Assembly: GCA_900110395.1 (NCBI GenBank)
Contig: FODP01000006.1
Location: 104,805-168,804 of the forward strand
Direction of reading: 5' to 3'
From: Rhodospirillales bacterium URHD0017
GTDB lineage: Bacteria > Pseudomonadota > Alphaproteobacteria > Reyranellales > Reyranellaceae
DNA length: 64,000 nt
In this document: positions 10,654 to 20,639 of the stretch, piece after piece
Layout: every line of letters begins with the position of its first letter
How positions within the stretch are numbered: position 1 is the stretch's first letter
Notes under the pieces: generated by a model
The model's input: the letters and a program-made list of their open reading frames with translations, nothing else
The model's database searches: none
What the model was told of the DNA's origin: nothing
Made by a program: the position numbers and the translations under genes

Positions 10654-12333
10654 CTAACCTGCCGCCGCCAACAGCCGGTCGGCCGCGGCCCGCGCCTCGG
10701 CCGTCACCTGCGCGCCCGACAGCATGCGGGCAATCTCCTCGCGGCGGCCCTTGGCGTCCAGGGCCAACACATCGGTGCTGGCCGCACTCTTGGTCGTGGT
10801 CTTGCGGATCAGCCAGTGCCGGTCGGCGACGGCTGCGACCTGCGGCGAGTGCGTGACCACCAGCACCTGCACGTCCTTGGCCAGCCGCTTCAGCCGCTCA
10901 CCGACCGCGGCGGCCGTGGCGCCGCCGATCCCCGAATCGACTTCGTCGAACACGATGGTCGCGGCATCGCCGACCTTGGCCAGGCAGACTTTCAGCGCCA
11001 GCAGGAAGCGCGACAGCTCGCCTCCCGAGGCGATGCGCGCGATCGGCGCCGGCGGCGTGCCGGGATTGGTGGCCACGGTGAATTGCACCCGATCGATGCC
11101 GTTCTCCGACCATTCGGGCTCCGGCAAGGCTGCGAGATCGGTGACGAACCTGGCCTTCTCGAGCTTGAGCGGCACCAGCTCGGCCGCAACCGCCTTGTCG
11201 AGCCGCGCCGCGCCCTTGCGGCGGGCAGCGGCCTGAGCCTCGGCGGCGGCGACATAGGCCGCGCGTGCGGCCTTCGCCTCGCTGGCCAGCCGCTTGAGGC
11301 CGGCTTCGCCGTCGTCGAGCGCCGCCAGTTGCGCGATGAAGCGCTCGGTCAGCGCCGCCAGCTCCGGCACCGTGACACTGTGCTTGCGCGCCGCCGCACG
11401 CAGCGCGAACAGCCGCTCCTCGACCTTTTCCAGACGCGCGGGATCGAACTCCAGTGCTGCCTGTGCCGCCTCGAGCTGGGCCTGCGCCTCGGTGGCTTCG
11501 CTCAGCGCCCGGTCGAGCGCCGCCAGCGCCGTGTCGAGCCGGCCCATCGCCTTGTCGACATTGCGCTCGACCAGCCGATGCGCATTGCGCAAGGCGCCGA
11601 CCGCGCCGCGTCCGTGCTCGAGCTCGCTCATCGCCTGCGCCACGGCCTCGCCAAGCGCGCTGCCGGCGCGCAGGAGCTGGCGCTCCTCGGCAAGTTTTTC
11701 CTCGTCGTCGGCCTTGGGCGAAAGCGCCTCCAGCTCCTTCACCGAATGGCGCAGGAAATCTTCGTCGCGGCGCGCCGCCGCTGCCGCAGCCCCGGCATCG
11801 GCGCGCGCCTGTTCGGCCGCCCGCCAGGCGTGCCAGGCCGCGCGCACCGCCTCGGCCTGCTTTTCCAGCCCGGCAAAGGCGTCGAGCGACGCACGATGCG
11901 TCGCCATGTCCAGAAGGCCGTGCTGTTCCATCTGGCCCTGGATTTCGACCAGGGTGTCGCCGAGCCGGCGCAGCAAAGCCACCGAGGCCGGCTGATCGTT
12001 GACGAAGGCGCGGCCGCGGCCGTCGGCGCCGACGATGCGCCGCAGGGTGAGCGCGTCATCGTCTTCAAGGCCCTGCTCCGCCAGCACCGCATGCGCGGGG
12101 TGGTCCTTGGGCAGGTCGAACGAGGCGGCCACCGAAGCCTGGGTCGCGCCACGCCGCACCGCGGCCGATTCGGCGCGATTGCCCAGCGCCAGGCCGAGCG
12201 CATCGATCAGGATGGACTTGCCGGCGCCGGTCTCGCCGGTCAGCGCGCCCAGCCCGCCGTTGCGCGAGCGTACGAAGTCGAGGTCGAGCTTCTCGATCAG
12301 CACGAAGTCGCGGATCGAAAGCGAGACCAGCAT
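10654..12333 (-). CDS. recN: DNA repair protein RecN
   Basis: SMC-like ATPase for double-strand break repair. The N-terminal head reads MLVSLSIRDFVLIEKLDLDF with Walker A GETGAGKS (residues 33-40). A central coiled-coil region is rich in Ala, Glu and Arg. The C-terminal head has the signature ASGGELSRFLLALK and Walker B TIVFDEVDSGIGG. The frame is open for 22 codons upstream, but the chosen ATG gives the standard RecN N-terminus and lies 7 bp after the bamD stop. It is 559 residues, normal for the family. It lies between bamD and ligA, a typical alphaproteobacterial order. Confidence 0.94.
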   Translation of the reverse strand: MLVSLSIRDFVLIEKLDLDFVRSRNGGLGALTGETGAGKSILIDALGLALGNRAESAAVRRGATQASVAASFDLPKDHPAHAVLAEQGLEDDDALTLRRIVGADGRGRAFVNDQPASVALLRRLGDTLVEIQGQMEQHGLLDMATHRASLDAFAGLEKQAEAVRAAWHAWRAAEQARADAGAAAAAARRDEDFLRHSVKELEALSPKADDEEKLAEERQLLRAGSALGEAVAQAMSELEHGRGAVGALRNAHRLVERNVDKAMGRLDTALAALDRALSEATEAQAQLEAAQAALEFDPARLEKVEERLFALRAAARKHSVTVPELAALTERFIAQLAALDDGEAGLKRLASEAKAARAAYVAAAEAQAAARRKGAARLDKAVAAELVPLKLEKARFVTDLAALPEPEWSENGIDRVQFTVATNPGTPPAPIARIASGGELSRFLLALKVCLAKVGDAATIVFDEVDSGIGGATAAAVGERLKRLAKDVQVLVVTHSPQVAAVADRHWLIRKTTTKSAASTDVLALDAKGRREEIARMLSGAQVTAEARAAADRLLAAAG

Positions 12334-12340
12334 GCAGGGA

Positions 12341-13153
12341 TCAGAACAGGCCGAAGAACCAGCCGCGCTTTTCGTCGGATGGCGCAGGCGTGCCTTCACC
12401 GGTCATCAGGTAGTAGCTGTCCTGGTACCACTCGCTGCCCGGGAAGTTGAAGCCGAGCACCGCCGCCGCCTCCTGGGCCTCGTTCTTGACGCCGAGCGAC
12501 AGGTAGCTCTCGACCAGGCGGTGCAGCGCCTCCGGCACGTGCGTGGTCGTCTGGTAGCGCTCGATCACCACGCGATAGCGGTTGATGGCACCGACATATT
12601 GCTGGTTGCTCTGATAGTAGCGGCCGACCGCCATCTCCTTGCCGGCGAGATGGTCGATGGCGAGTTCGACCTTGAGGCGGGCGTCGCGGGCATAGGGCGA
12701 TTCAGGGAAGCGCTTGACCACCTCGGCCAGCGCATCGAGCGCCTGCTGTGTAACGCGCTGGTCGCGCCCGACGTCGGAGATCTGCTCGTAGAAACAGAGC
12801 GCCTTCAGGTAATAGGCGTAGGGGATGTCGCGATGGCCAGGATGCAGCTGGATGAAGCGGTCCAGCGCGATGATAGCGTCGTCGTACTTGTTCGACTGGT
12901 AGTAGGAGAAGGCGGCCATGATCTGCGCCTTGGTCGCCCACACCGAATAGGGATGCTGGCGGTCGACTTCCTCGAAGCCCTTGGCAGCGGCCTTGTACTG
13001 CTGCGCGCCGAGGTCATCGAGCGCGCGGTTGTAGAGCTGCTCGACCGGCTGCTCGACGTAGTTCTTGTCATCGTCCGACGAGCCGCAGCCGGAAAGGCCG
13101 AGCGTCGTGACAGTCAAGGCAAACCCAGTAAAGATCGCTTTCCACATACCCAT
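12341..13153 (-). CDS. bamD: Outer membrane assembly lipoprotein BamD
   Basis: Essential lipoprotein of the BAM complex that inserts beta-barrel proteins into the outer membrane. A signal peptide ends in the lipobox LSGC (Cys near residue 23), followed by five TPR-like repeats (for example YNRALDDLGAQQYKAAAKGF and QALDALAEVVKRFPESPYA). At 270 residues it fits BamD/ComL. It is the first gene after the terminator following ftsZ. In most alphaproteobacteria lpxC stands between ftsZ and bamD, and here it does not. An alternative start two codons later (MW) would not change the lipoprotein. Confidence 0.92.
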   Translation of the reverse strand: MGMWKAIFTGFALTVTTLGLSGCGSSDDDKNYVEQPVEQLYNRALDDLGAQQYKAAAKGFEEVDRQHPYSVWATKAQIMAAFSYYQSNKYDDAIIALDRFIQLHPGHRDIPYAYYLKALCFYEQISDVGRDQRVTQQALDALAEVVKRFPESPYARDARLKVELAIDHLAGKEMAVGRYYQSNQQYVGAINRYRVVIERYQTTTHVPEALHRLVESYLSLGVKNEAQEAAAVLGFNFPGSEWYQDSYYLMTGEGTPAPSDEKRGWFFGLF

Positions 13154-13196
13154 TCGAACCCGTTGCGCCGGCGCGTTTATATCACCGCCCGGGCCG

Positions 13197-13224
13197 AAAA
13201 AAGAGGGGCCGTGACCGGCCCCTC
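13197..13224 (-). terminator. Rho-independent terminator after ftsZ
   Basis: A 9-bp GC stem GAGGGGCCG/CGGCCCCTC with a 4-nt loop is followed on the minus strand by six T (complement of A at 13197-13202). It starts 32 bp past the ftsZ stop and marks the probable end of the dcw transcript before bamD. Confidence 0.85.
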
Positions 13225-13255
13225 GAGTGATGCGTGGAGAACTTGCAGGCCTACG

Positions 13256-15043
13256 TCAGTTGGCTTGCCGACGCAGGAACGCGGGAATCTGCAGGTCGTC
13301 GTCATCCCGCGCCGGCTTGGCCCGCTCGGTGACGTCGAGATTGATCGAGGCCTGGGCCGGAGCCGGCCGCGGCGCGGGCTTGGGAGCCACCGCCACGACA
13401 TTTTCCGGCACCGTGCGCGGAGCGACCGGCTCGGCGGCAGGAGCCACCGGCTTGGGTGCGGCAAACGCGCCAGTGATGCGCTGGAACAGGTTGGGCGCGC
13501 GGCTCTCGCTGGCCGCCCGCGCGGCAACCGGTCGCGTCATGGGCTCACTGGCCCGCACCGCCGGCCTGGCCGCCGGACGGCTGACGCGCCAGTCGTTCTC
13601 GTCGACCAGCGGCCGCGGCGGCGCGGCCGCAGGCGGCGGCGCCGCGATGGGCGCAGCCGTCGCCGCGATCGGCGGCGCGGCAGGCATGACCGGTGCCACC
13701 GGCGCCGGAGCGGCGACGGGGGCTGGAGCAGGCGCCGGCTCGACCGGCGTTGCAACGATCTGGGCCGGGATCGGCATCTCGGCCATCGCCGGGATCGGCG
13801 GTGCCACCGGGGCCGGTGCGACCGGTGCCGCGGCGACCGGCGCCGGGGGAGCCACTGGCGCCATCACCTGCGGAGCGGCGGCGACCATGGGCGCCGGCGG
13901 TGCAGCCGGTATGGGAGCGGCCGGCATGGGAGCCGCAGGAGCCGCCACCGCAGCCGCCGGCATGGCGACGCGGCCGACTGGCGGCGCGACCGGACGGCTG
14001 AGCGCCGGCTGGCCGGTCTGCATCGGCCGGTTCATGTCGAGCGACAGGTAGTTCGGCGCCGGCTGCTGGGCGGCCATGGCGGCGATGCCGGTGGCAACCA
14101 CCGACACGCGCATGCGGCCCTGCATCGTGGCGTCGAAGGTCGAGCCGAAGATGATGTTGGCGTCGGCGTCGACTTCCTCGCGGATGCGGTTGGCCGCCTC
14201 GTCGACCTCGTGCAGGGTCATGTCGAGGCCGCCCGTGATGTTGATGAGCACGCCCTTGGCGCCCTTCATCGAATGGTCTTCCAGCAGCGGGTTGGAGATC
14301 GCGCTCTCGGCCGCGACGCGGCTGCGATCCTGGCCCTCGGCCTCGCCGGTGCCCATCATCGCCTTGCCCATCTCGCCCATCACCGTGCGGATGTCGGCGA
14401 AGTCGAGGTTGATCAGGCCGGGCATGACCATGAGGTCGGTGACGCCGCGCACGCCCATGTGCAGCACGTCGTCGGCCATCTTGAAGGCGTCGGCGAAGGT
14501 CGTCTTCTCGTTGGCGATCTTGAACAGGTTCTGGTTGGGGATGACGATCAGCGTGTCGACCACCTTCTCCAGCTCGGTGATGCCCTGCTCGGCCGACTGC
14601 ATGCGGCGGCGGCCTTCGAAGTGGAAAGGCTTCGTGACGACGCCGATGGTGAGGATGCCCTGCTCGCGCGCTGCGGCGGCGATGACCGGAGCCGCACCGG
14701 TGCCGGTGCCGCCGCCCATGCCGGCGGTGACGAACACCATGTTGGCCCCGTCGAGCAGTTGCAGGATCTCGGGCAGGGCCTCTTCGGCGGCCTGGCGGCC
14801 GACCTCGGGACGGGCGCCCGCGCCCAGGCCCTGGGTGATGGTGATGCCGAGCTGGACGCGGCGGTCGGCGAGCGACTGGCCGAGCGCCTGCGCGTCGGTG
14901 TTGGCGACGATGAACTCCACCCCTTCCAGGGCGGCGCTGATCATGTTGTTGACGGCGTTTCCACCCGCGCCACCGACGCCGATCACGGTGATACGCGGCT
15001 TAATCTCGGACTCCTTTTGGGGGAGGCTGAGGTTGATTGTCAT
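13256..15043 (-). CDS. ftsZ: Cell division GTPase FtsZ
   Basis: Tubulin-like GTPase forming the Z ring. The globular domain (about 1-320) has the signature GGGTGTG (110-116) and T7 loop residues ([11 protein letters not shown]). It is followed by an unusually long, low-complexity Pro/Ala/Val/Met linker of roughly 240 residues and the C-terminal conserved peptide [12 protein letters not shown] that binds FtsA. The frame is open 19 codons upstream, but the ATG giving MTINLSLPQ is chosen: it is preceded by GGAG and matches the family start. A 145-bp gap to ftsA, the longest in the cluster, probably holds a dedicated ftsZ promoter. A terminator follows. Confidence 0.97.
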   Translation of the reverse strand: MTINLSLPQKESEIKPRITVIGVGGAGGNAVNNMISAALEGVEFIVANTDAQALGQSLADRRVQLGITITQGLGAGARPEVGRQAAEEALPEILQLLDGANMVFVTAGMGGGTGTGAAPVIAAAAREQGILTIGVVTKPFHFEGRRRMQSAEQGITELEKVVDTLIVIPNQNLFKIANEKTTFADAFKMADDVLHMGVRGVTDLMVMPGLINLDFADIRTVMGEMGKAMMGTGEAEGQDRSRVAAESAISNPLLEDHSMKGAKGVLINITGGLDMTLHEVDEAANRIREEVDADANIIFGSTFDATMQGRMRVSVVATGIAAMAAQQPAPNYLSLDMNRPMQTGQPALSRPVAPPVGRVAMPAAAVAAPAAPMPAAPIPAAPPAPMVAAAPQVMAPVAPPAPVAAAPVAPAPVAPPIPAMAEMPIPAQIVATPVEPAPAPAPVAAPAPVAPVMPAAPPIAATAAPIAAPPPAAAPPRPLVDENDWRVSRPAARPAVRASEPMTRPVAARAASESRAPNLFQRITGAFAAPKPVAPAAEPVAPRTVPENVVAVAPKPAPRPAPAQASINLDVTERAKPARDDDDLQIPAFLRRQAN

Positions 15044-15188
15044 ACGGCTTCTCCACGCAAACGAGGGGGTAATCTGCTCGGAGCAGCGGCATGGACCCAT
15101 TTTTTGGCCGGACCCTTTGCCGCCACCGGCTTTTCTTGCTTCTTATCAATAGCCTGTGGGGATTGCCTTTCCCCGCACAACATATTGC

Positions 15189-16424
15189 CTAAAAGTTCTC
15201 CCTAATCCAACTGCCAATCCGCCCAATTCGACTCGCCGGCATCTCCATCGGCACCTGTTGAGCCTGACCGGCAGCATGGTTGTTGAGTGCGAAGGCGAGC
15301 AGGCCGGCGGCAGCGGAAAACGCCGGGCCACCCGTCGAATCAGCGAGCCCGGCGAGCCGTAACGGGCCGCTGGTGCGGACTTTCTTGTTGAGGATCGCCG
15401 ACGCGACTTCAGGGACACCGTCGAGCTGGCAGCCCCCGCCGACAAGAACGGCGCGCCCGCCGGCCAACTTATCCACACCGCTGGCCTCGAGCCGGCTGCG
15501 CACCAGCTCAAATGTCTCCTCGATGCGCGGGCGAATGATGCCGACCAGAATCGAGCGCGGGATGTGGTTGGGACGGGTGCGATCCTCCTCGCCGATCAGC
15601 GGCACGTCGATGATGTCGTACTCGTCGTTGGGCTTGGCGACGGCACGGCCGATCTGGGTCTTCATGCGCTCGGCGTGAGCGAGCGGCGTGGAAAGGCCAC
15701 GGGCGATGTCGCGGGTGACATGCTCGCCGCCGACCGGGATCGAATCGACGTGCACGAGATGGCCTTCGTAGAAGACGGCGATCGAGGTGGTGCCGCCACC
15801 CATGTCGATCAGGGTGACGCCGAGGTCACGCTCGTCGGACACCAGGGAGCTCAGGCCGGCGGCGTGGGCAGCCACGACGCGATCGGCGATCTCGAGATGG
15901 GCGCGCCGCACGCAGACCTGCAGGTTGCGCATCGAGCCGCTGGCCGCCGTCACCAAGTGGACTTCCACGCCCAGGCGCTCGCCGAACATGCCGCGGGCGT
16001 CGCGCACCGGCGTGCCGTCGACCGAGAAGCCGATGGCCTCGGAATGGATGATGTCGCGGTCGGCCGTCTCGGCCGGCAGGTGGATGTGCTGCTGCACGCG
16101 GCGTACGTCGCGCTCGCCGATCTCGTGATGGCCGATCGCGACGTCGAGGCTCTGGTTGTGCGAGGCGGCCGAGCCGCCGCTCACGCCGACGATGACCTCG
16201 CGGACGTGCTCGCCACACATCTCCTCCGCGGTCGATACCGCCGAGGAGATGGCGCGCGTGGCGGCCTCCATGTCGACGATGTTGCCCGACCGCATGCCCT
16301 GGGCTGGCTGATGGCCGATACCGACCACGCGCAAACCCTGGCCGTCGACCCGCGCCACGAAGCAGACGACCTTGCTGGTGCCGATATCGAGAGCCGCAAT
16401 CACGCCGTTTCTTGTCTTAGCCAC
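15189..16424 (-). CDS. ftsA: Cell division protein FtsA
   Basis: Actin-like ATPase tethering FtsZ to the membrane. Visible are the phosphate-1 motif ALDIGTSKV, the SHS2/1C insertion, the phosphate-2 motif LIDMGGGTTSIAVF, the adenosine motif AVLVGGGCQLDGV, and a C-terminal amphipathic helix (RIGRIGSWIRENF) serving as membrane anchor. At 411 residues it is normal. The start is GTG with GGGGGAG just upstream. The 45-bp gap from ftsQ contains CCTATAGTG, so an internal promoter is possible but unproven. Confidence 0.96.
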   Translation of the reverse strand: MAKTRNGVIAALDIGTSKVVCFVARVDGQGLRVVGIGHQPAQGMRSGNIVDMEAATRAISSAVSTAEEMCGEHVREVIVGVSGGSAASHNQSLDVAIGHHEIGERDVRRVQQHIHLPAETADRDIIHSEAIGFSVDGTPVRDARGMFGERLGVEVHLVTAASGSMRNLQVCVRRAHLEIADRVVAAHAAGLSSLVSDERDLGVTLIDMGGGTTSIAVFYEGHLVHVDSIPVGGEHVTRDIARGLSTPLAHAERMKTQIGRAVAKPNDEYDIIDVPLIGEEDRTRPNHIPRSILVGIIRPRIEETFELVRSRLEASGVDKLAGGRAVLVGGGCQLDGVPEVASAILNKKVRTSGPLRLAGLADSTGGPAFSAAAGLLAFALNNHAAGQAQQVPMEMPASRIGRIGSWIRENF

Positions 16425-16469
16425 GATCTCCCCCGTCGCTACGCTTACACTATAGGTTCACCGAGCATT

Positions 16470-17333
16470 TCACACAGGGCCGGGCGTCGCATCGCCCGGA
16501 CCGCGTTTCTTGAGATAGAGCTTGTCCGGCAATCGTAGATCGACGACGCCGAATTCGCGCGAGAGCAATTTGTGTTTGTCGTCGAGCTTCACCAGCTGCT
16601 GGAGGGCGGCGACCGCATCCTCCTCGGGCAGCCAGATCTCGACGCCGTTGTTGAGCACCAGGTTCCAGCGCCGGTGGCCGACCCAGACGGCGGAGCGCAA
16701 TTCGCGGGCAACCGCAGGCTCGTAAGCCAGCAGCAGCAGCAGCTCGCCGACATGCTCGGGGGCGCCGGGGCCTCCCAGCAGCAGCAGCTTCTCCGCGCCC
16801 GGCGGCATGCGGCTGGCGCGCACGGTGCGGCCGTCGCGGTCGATCAGCGTGTACTCGTCGCCGTTCTGCCAGATGGCGACAGCGCGGCGCTCGACCAGTA
16901 CGACATAGAGGGTGTCGGGCAGGCGGCGTTCGACGGTGGCGCTGGCCACCCAGTCGATCGCCTCGAGCCGCTGGCGCGAGGCCTGCAGGTCGATGCCGAG
17001 CAGCGAATCGCCCGCCTTGACGCCGAGCGCGCCTAAAATGGCGCTGCGTTCGACATAGTCGCGGCCCTCGACCGTGACATCGACCAGCTTGAAGGGCGTG
17101 ACGGCGCCGACGATGGCGAGACCGATCGCGTCCACCTTGTTGCGCGCCTCGACCAGCCAGCCTTCATGCCAAGCCCACCAGCCACCTGCCCCGCCGGTGC
17201 CCAACAGCAGCACGATCAGGCCGAGCAGCAGCGGCTGGCGCCAGAACGGACGGCCGATCTTCTTGATCGGCGCGCGCTTCTTGCGGCGGTCGTAGTCGCG
17301 CCGGCGCGGGGCTTCCCTGGGATCCGCCTTCAT
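16470..17333 (-). CDS. ftsQ: Cell division protein FtsQ
   Basis: Bitopic membrane protein bridging the early and late divisome. The cytoplasmic N-terminus is Arg/Lys-rich (RRRDYDRRKKRAPIKK), one TM helix follows (LLLGLIVLLLGTGGAGGWWA, about 36-55), then the POTRA domain (VTVEGRDYVERSAILGALGV) and the FtsQ beta domain. The start ATG overlaps the ddl stop (ATGA); the frame is open far upstream but only as a shadow of ddl. At 287 residues it is standard. Confidence 0.94.
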   Translation of the reverse strand: MKADPREAPRRRDYDRRKKRAPIKKIGRPFWRQPLLLGLIVLLLGTGGAGGWWAWHEGWLVEARNKVDAIGLAIVGAVTPFKLVDVTVEGRDYVERSAILGALGVKAGDSLLGIDLQASRQRLEAIDWVASATVERRLPDTLYVVLVERRAVAIWQNGDEYTLIDRDGRTVRASRMPPGAEKLLLLGGPGAPEHVGELLLLLAYEPAVARELRSAVWVGHRRWNLVLNNGVEIWLPEEDAVAALQQLVKLDDKHKLLSREFGVVDLRLPDKLYLKKRGPGDATPGPV

Positions 17334-18262
17334 GCCGGATGCCTCGCATTGTCGACCATCCAGGTCATGAGCTGCGGCCAGGAGATGCCGGCCCACTTGG
17401 CCTGCTCGGGCGCCAGCGACAGCGGCGTCATGCCGGGCTGGGTGTTGATCTCGAGCACCACCAGGCCGCTGGTGTCGGGCTTGGAATCGTCCCAGCGCAA
17501 GTCGGTGCGCGTCAGGCCGCTGCAGCCCAGCCCCTCGTGCGCCATCAGCGCCCAATCCTTGGCCAGCTCGTAGACCTCGGCCGGGATCGGCGCCGGCACG
17601 AGATGCTCGGTGACGCCTTCGGTGTACTTGGCTTCGTAGTCGTAGAAACGCGTGCGCGGGCGCAGCTCGGTGACGGCAATCGGCTTGTCGCCCATCACAG
17701 CGACGGTGAGCTCGCGACCCGGCACGAACTTCTCGACCAGGACGCGATCGCCGAACTTTGCCTCCGCGAGCTCCACCGCGGCAAGATTGTCGCCCTCGCG
17801 TACGATGTGCACGCCGACGCTGGAACCCTGGTCGATCGGCTTCACGACATAGGGGCGGGGCATGGGATCGCCCCAGGCAAGCGACTGGCGTTCGATCACC
17901 CGGCCTTCGGCGACGCGTATGCCGAGCGAAGTGAAGATGTGGCGCGTCATCGGCTTGTCCATGGCGATGGCCGACGGCAGCACGCCGGAATGGGTGTAGG
18001 GCACAGCCAGGACTTCCAGCACCCCCTGGATGCAGCCGTCCTCGCCGTATTTGCCGTGCAGGGCGTTGAACACCACGTCCGGACCGCCGCCGGCCGCCGG
18101 CCGCAGGAACTCGATCAGCGCGCGCAGGTCGCGCTTCACATCGTACTCGATCACCTGATGGCCGCCCTCGCGCAGACCTTCGGCGCAGGCCTTGCCGCTC
18201 ACCAGCGAGACCTCGCGCTCGGGCGACCAGCCGCCCATCAGGACCGCTACTTTCCGGCTCAT
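17330..18262 (-). CDS. ddl: D-alanine--D-alanine ligase
   Basis: ATP-grasp enzyme making D-Ala-D-Ala for the peptidoglycan stem. Motifs: VAVLMGGWSPEREVSL at the N-terminus, NALHGKYGEDGCIQG, the ATP-grasp PYVVKPIDQGSSVGV, and ligands in VLEINTQPGMTPLS (the family usually has NTxPGMT). At 310 residues it is a normal DdlB-type length. The ATG start overlaps the murB stop (ATGA), and its own stop overlaps ftsQ, consistent with tight coupling. Confidence 0.95.
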   Translation of the reverse strand: MSRKVAVLMGGWSPEREVSLVSGKACAEGLREGGHQVIEYDVKRDLRALIEFLRPAAGGGPDVVFNALHGKYGEDGCIQGVLEVLAVPYTHSGVLPSAIAMDKPMTRHIFTSLGIRVAEGRVIERQSLAWGDPMPRPYVVKPIDQGSSVGVHIVREGDNLAAVELAEAKFGDRVLVEKFVPGRELTVAVMGDKPIAVTELRPRTRFYDYEAKYTEGVTEHLVPAPIPAEVYELAKDWALMAHEGLGCSGLTRTDLRWDDSKPDTSGLVVLEINTQPGMTPLSLAPEQAKWAGISWPQLMTWMVDNARHPA

Positions 18263-19173
18263 TGGAACTCTCCGAGGCGGCGGATCTCCCAGTCGAGCCG
18301 CACGCCACTCTTGTCGAATACGCGCCGGCGCACCTCCTCGCCCAGCTTCTCGATGTCGGAAGCGGTGGCAGCGCCGGTGTTGATCAGGAAATTCGTGTGC
18401 TTCTCCGAGACCTGCGCGCCGCCGACCTTGAGGCCGCGGCAGCCGGCGGCATCGATCAGCTCCCACGCCTTGTGCCCGGGCGGGTTGGCGAAGGTCGAGC
18501 CGCCGGTGCGGCTGCGCGGCTGTGAATCGGCGCGCGCGCCGTCGATCTCACTGATGCGCCGCGCGATCGCGAGCTGGTCGCCAGGAGCCGCCCTGAGGCG
18601 TGCCGATGTGAAGATCCAGTCGGCCGGCGCAGCGCTGTGCCGGTAGGAAAGGCCGAGTTCGGCCGGCGTCACGGCAAACACCCTGCCGGCGCGATCGACC
18701 GCTTCGGCCAAGATCAGCACTTCGGCCAGTTCGCCGCCATAGGCGCCGGCGTTGGTCGGGAACGCACCGCCGATCGTGCCGGGGATGCCGCTCAAGAATT
18801 CCAGGCCGGCCAGCGAATGCTCGTGGGCCGTCAGCGCTACGTTGAGATCGGGCGCGCCGGCGCCGGCCACGACCTCGTGGCCGTCGACGGTGATGCCAGT
18901 GAAGCCGCGCAACAGGCGGATGACCACGCCTCGGATACCGCCATCGCGGACGATCACGTTCGAGCCCACGCCCAGCACGGTGACCGGCACGTCGGCCGGA
19001 AGCGCCGCGAGGAACGTCGCGAGATCCTCGACGTCGGCCGGCCGGAACAGCACTTCGGCAGGGCCGCCCGTGGCGAACCAGGTCTGCGGTCCCAACGGGG
19101 CATCGGCCGTAATGCGGCCGCGCGGCTTGGGCAGCCGGTCGATCAGGTGAGGACGGGCAGCCACCGCCATCAT
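18259..19173 (-). CDS. murB: UDP-N-acetylenolpyruvoylglucosamine reductase MurB
   Basis: FAD enzyme reducing UDP-GlcNAc-enolpyruvate to UDP-MurNAc with NADPH. FAD-binding motifs are [20 protein letters not shown] and [20 protein letters not shown]. The catalytic serine lies in [20 protein letters not shown], and the C-terminal Glu is probably that of [12 protein letters not shown]. The absence of the long E. coli-type loop marks it as type II, usual in alphaproteobacteria. It overlaps murC and ddl by 4 nt on each side. 304 residues. Confidence 0.96.
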   Translation of the reverse strand: MMAVAARPHLIDRLPKPRGRITADAPLGPQTWFATGGPAEVLFRPADVEDLATFLAALPADVPVTVLGVGSNVIVRDGGIRGVVIRLLRGFTGITVDGHEVVAGAGAPDLNVALTAHEHSLAGLEFLSGIPGTIGGAFPTNAGAYGGELAEVLILAEAVDRAGRVFAVTPAELGLSYRHSAAPADWIFTSARLRAAPGDQLAIARRISEIDGARADSQPRSRTGGSTFANPPGHKAWELIDAAGCRGLKVGGAQVSEKHTNFLINTGAATASDIEKLGEEVRRRVFDKSGVRLDWEIRRLGEFQ

Positions 19174-20639
19174 GCCGCCGTCCCTGGACCGTGATCGTTG
19201 GCGATCGACCGCGGCCCCGCCTGGTCGGCCGCGATCTGCTGCAACTGGCCGGGCAGCGCATGCGCCCAGGCCGTGACGTTGCCGGCGCCGAGGCAGACCA
19301 CGACGTCGCCCGGCCGTGCCATCTGCCAGATCAGGCCCGGCAGGTCGCCCGGTGCACCAAGCGCCGACACGTCGCGATGGCCGGCGCGCTGCACCAGGCT
19401 CACCAGCATGTCGCGATTGACGCCTTCGATCGGCGCCTCACCGGCGGCATAGACGTCGGCGATCAGGACGGCGTCGGCGTCGGCGAAGCAGGTCGCGAAG
19501 TCGTCGCGCAGGCCGCCGAGCCGGGTGTAGCGATGCGGCTGCATGACGGCGATCACCCGGCCCGAACCGCCATAGGCCTGGCGGGCAGCGCGCAGCGTGA
19601 CGGCGATCTCGACGGGATGATGGCCGTAATCGTCGATCACGGTGATGCCGTGCGCCTCGCCGGTCTTGGTGAAGCGCCGCTTGACGCCGCCGAAGGAGGC
19701 CAGCGCGCGGCGGATCGTTTCGTCGGGCAGGCCCATCTCCTGGGCCACGGCGATGGCGGCCAGCGCATTCTGCACGTTGTGCTGGCCGAACATCGGCAGG
19801 CGCAGGTCGACGATGGTGCGCGATTCGTTGGTCGCGCGGTTTTCGATCGTGACGTCGAAGTCGGCGCCGCCGCGGTCGAGCTTGAGGTTGATGGCGCGGA
19901 CATCGGCGTTGGCGCCGATGCCGTAGGTGATGAGGCGGCGGTCGGCGATGCGCGGGATCAGCGCCTGGACCTCGGGATGATCGGTGCACAGCACGGCAAA
20001 GCCGTAGAACGGGATGTTCTCGACGAAGCGCACGAAGGCGTCGCGCAGCGCGTCGAACGTGCCGTAGTGGTCGAGATGCTCGGGATCGACGTTGGTGACC
20101 ACGGCGATGACCGCGGGCAGGCGCAGGAACGAGCCGTCCGATTCGTCGGATTCGACCACCATCCAGTCGCCGCCGCCCAGCCGGGCGTTGGTACCGTAGG
20201 CGTTGATGATGCCGCCGTTGATGACCGTGGGATCGAGCCCGCCGGCATCGAGCATGGCGGCGACCATCGAGGTCGTCGTCGTCTTGCCGTGGGTGCCGCC
20301 GATCGCCACCGACCATTTCAGGCGCATCAGCTCGCCCAGCATCTCGGCGCGGCGCACCACCGGCAGCAGTCGGGCGCGGGCGGCCAGCACTTCGGGATTG
20401 TCCTTCTTGACCGCGCTCGAGACGACCACGACCTGGGCGCTGCCGAGGTTGTCGGCGCGATGGCCGATCGCGACCTTGATGCCGATCTCCTGCAGCCGGC
20501 GCGTGATCGCGCCATCGGCGATGTCGCTGCCCTGCACCTTGTAGCCGAGATTGTGCAGCACCTCGGCGATGCCCGACATGCCGATGCCGCCGATGCCGAC
20601 GAAGTGGATCATTCCGAGATCGAGCGGCATTGCCCTCAT
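19170..20639 (-). CDS. murC: UDP-N-acetylmuramate--L-alanine ligase MurC
   Basis: Mur ligase adding the first stem residue (L-Ala). The N-terminal UDP-binding Rossmann motif is [19 protein letters not shown]-binding is GTHGKTTT (115-122), and the central domain has [12 protein letters not shown] and [14 protein letters not shown]. The C-terminal domain carries [10 protein letters not shown] and MQPHRYTR, both MurC-specific. At 489 residues it is normal. It overlaps murG and murB by 4 nt. Confidence 0.97.
   Translation of the reverse strand: MRAMPLDLGMIHFVGIGGIGMSGIAEVLHNLGYKVQGSDIADGAITRRLQEIGIKVAIGHRADNLGSAQVVVVSSAVKKDNPEVLAARARLLPVVRRAEMLGELMRLKWSVAIGGTHGKTTTTSMVAAMLDAGGLDPTVINGGIINAYGTNARLGGGDWMVVESDESDGSFLRLPAVIAVVTNVDPEHLDHYGTFDALRDAFVRFVENIPFYGFAVLCTDHPEVQALIPRIADRRLITYGIGANADVRAINLKLDRGGADFDVTIENRATNESRTIVDLRLPMFGQHNVQNALAAIAVAQEMGLPDETIRRALASFGGVKRRFTKTGEAHGITVIDDYGHHPVEIAVTLRAARQAYGGSGRVIAVMQPHRYTRLGGLRDDFATCFADADAVLIADVYAAGEAPIEGVNRDMLVSLVQRAGHRDVSALGAPGDLPGLIWQMARPGDVVVCLGAGNVTAWAHALPGQLQQIAADQAGPRSIANDHGPGTAA

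Noticed and set aside
13530..14000. Short repetitive GC tracts resembling a repeat array or CRISPR
   Set aside because: They encode the FtsZ Pro/Ala linker; no constant repeat-spacer period.
11999..15205. A 1068-residue open frame on the plus strand opposite recN, bamD and ftsZ
   Set aside because: Antisense shadow of GC-rich coding DNA. Its glycine/arginine-rich central part is the complement of the Pro/Ala FtsZ linker; the minus-strand genes have clear family motifs.
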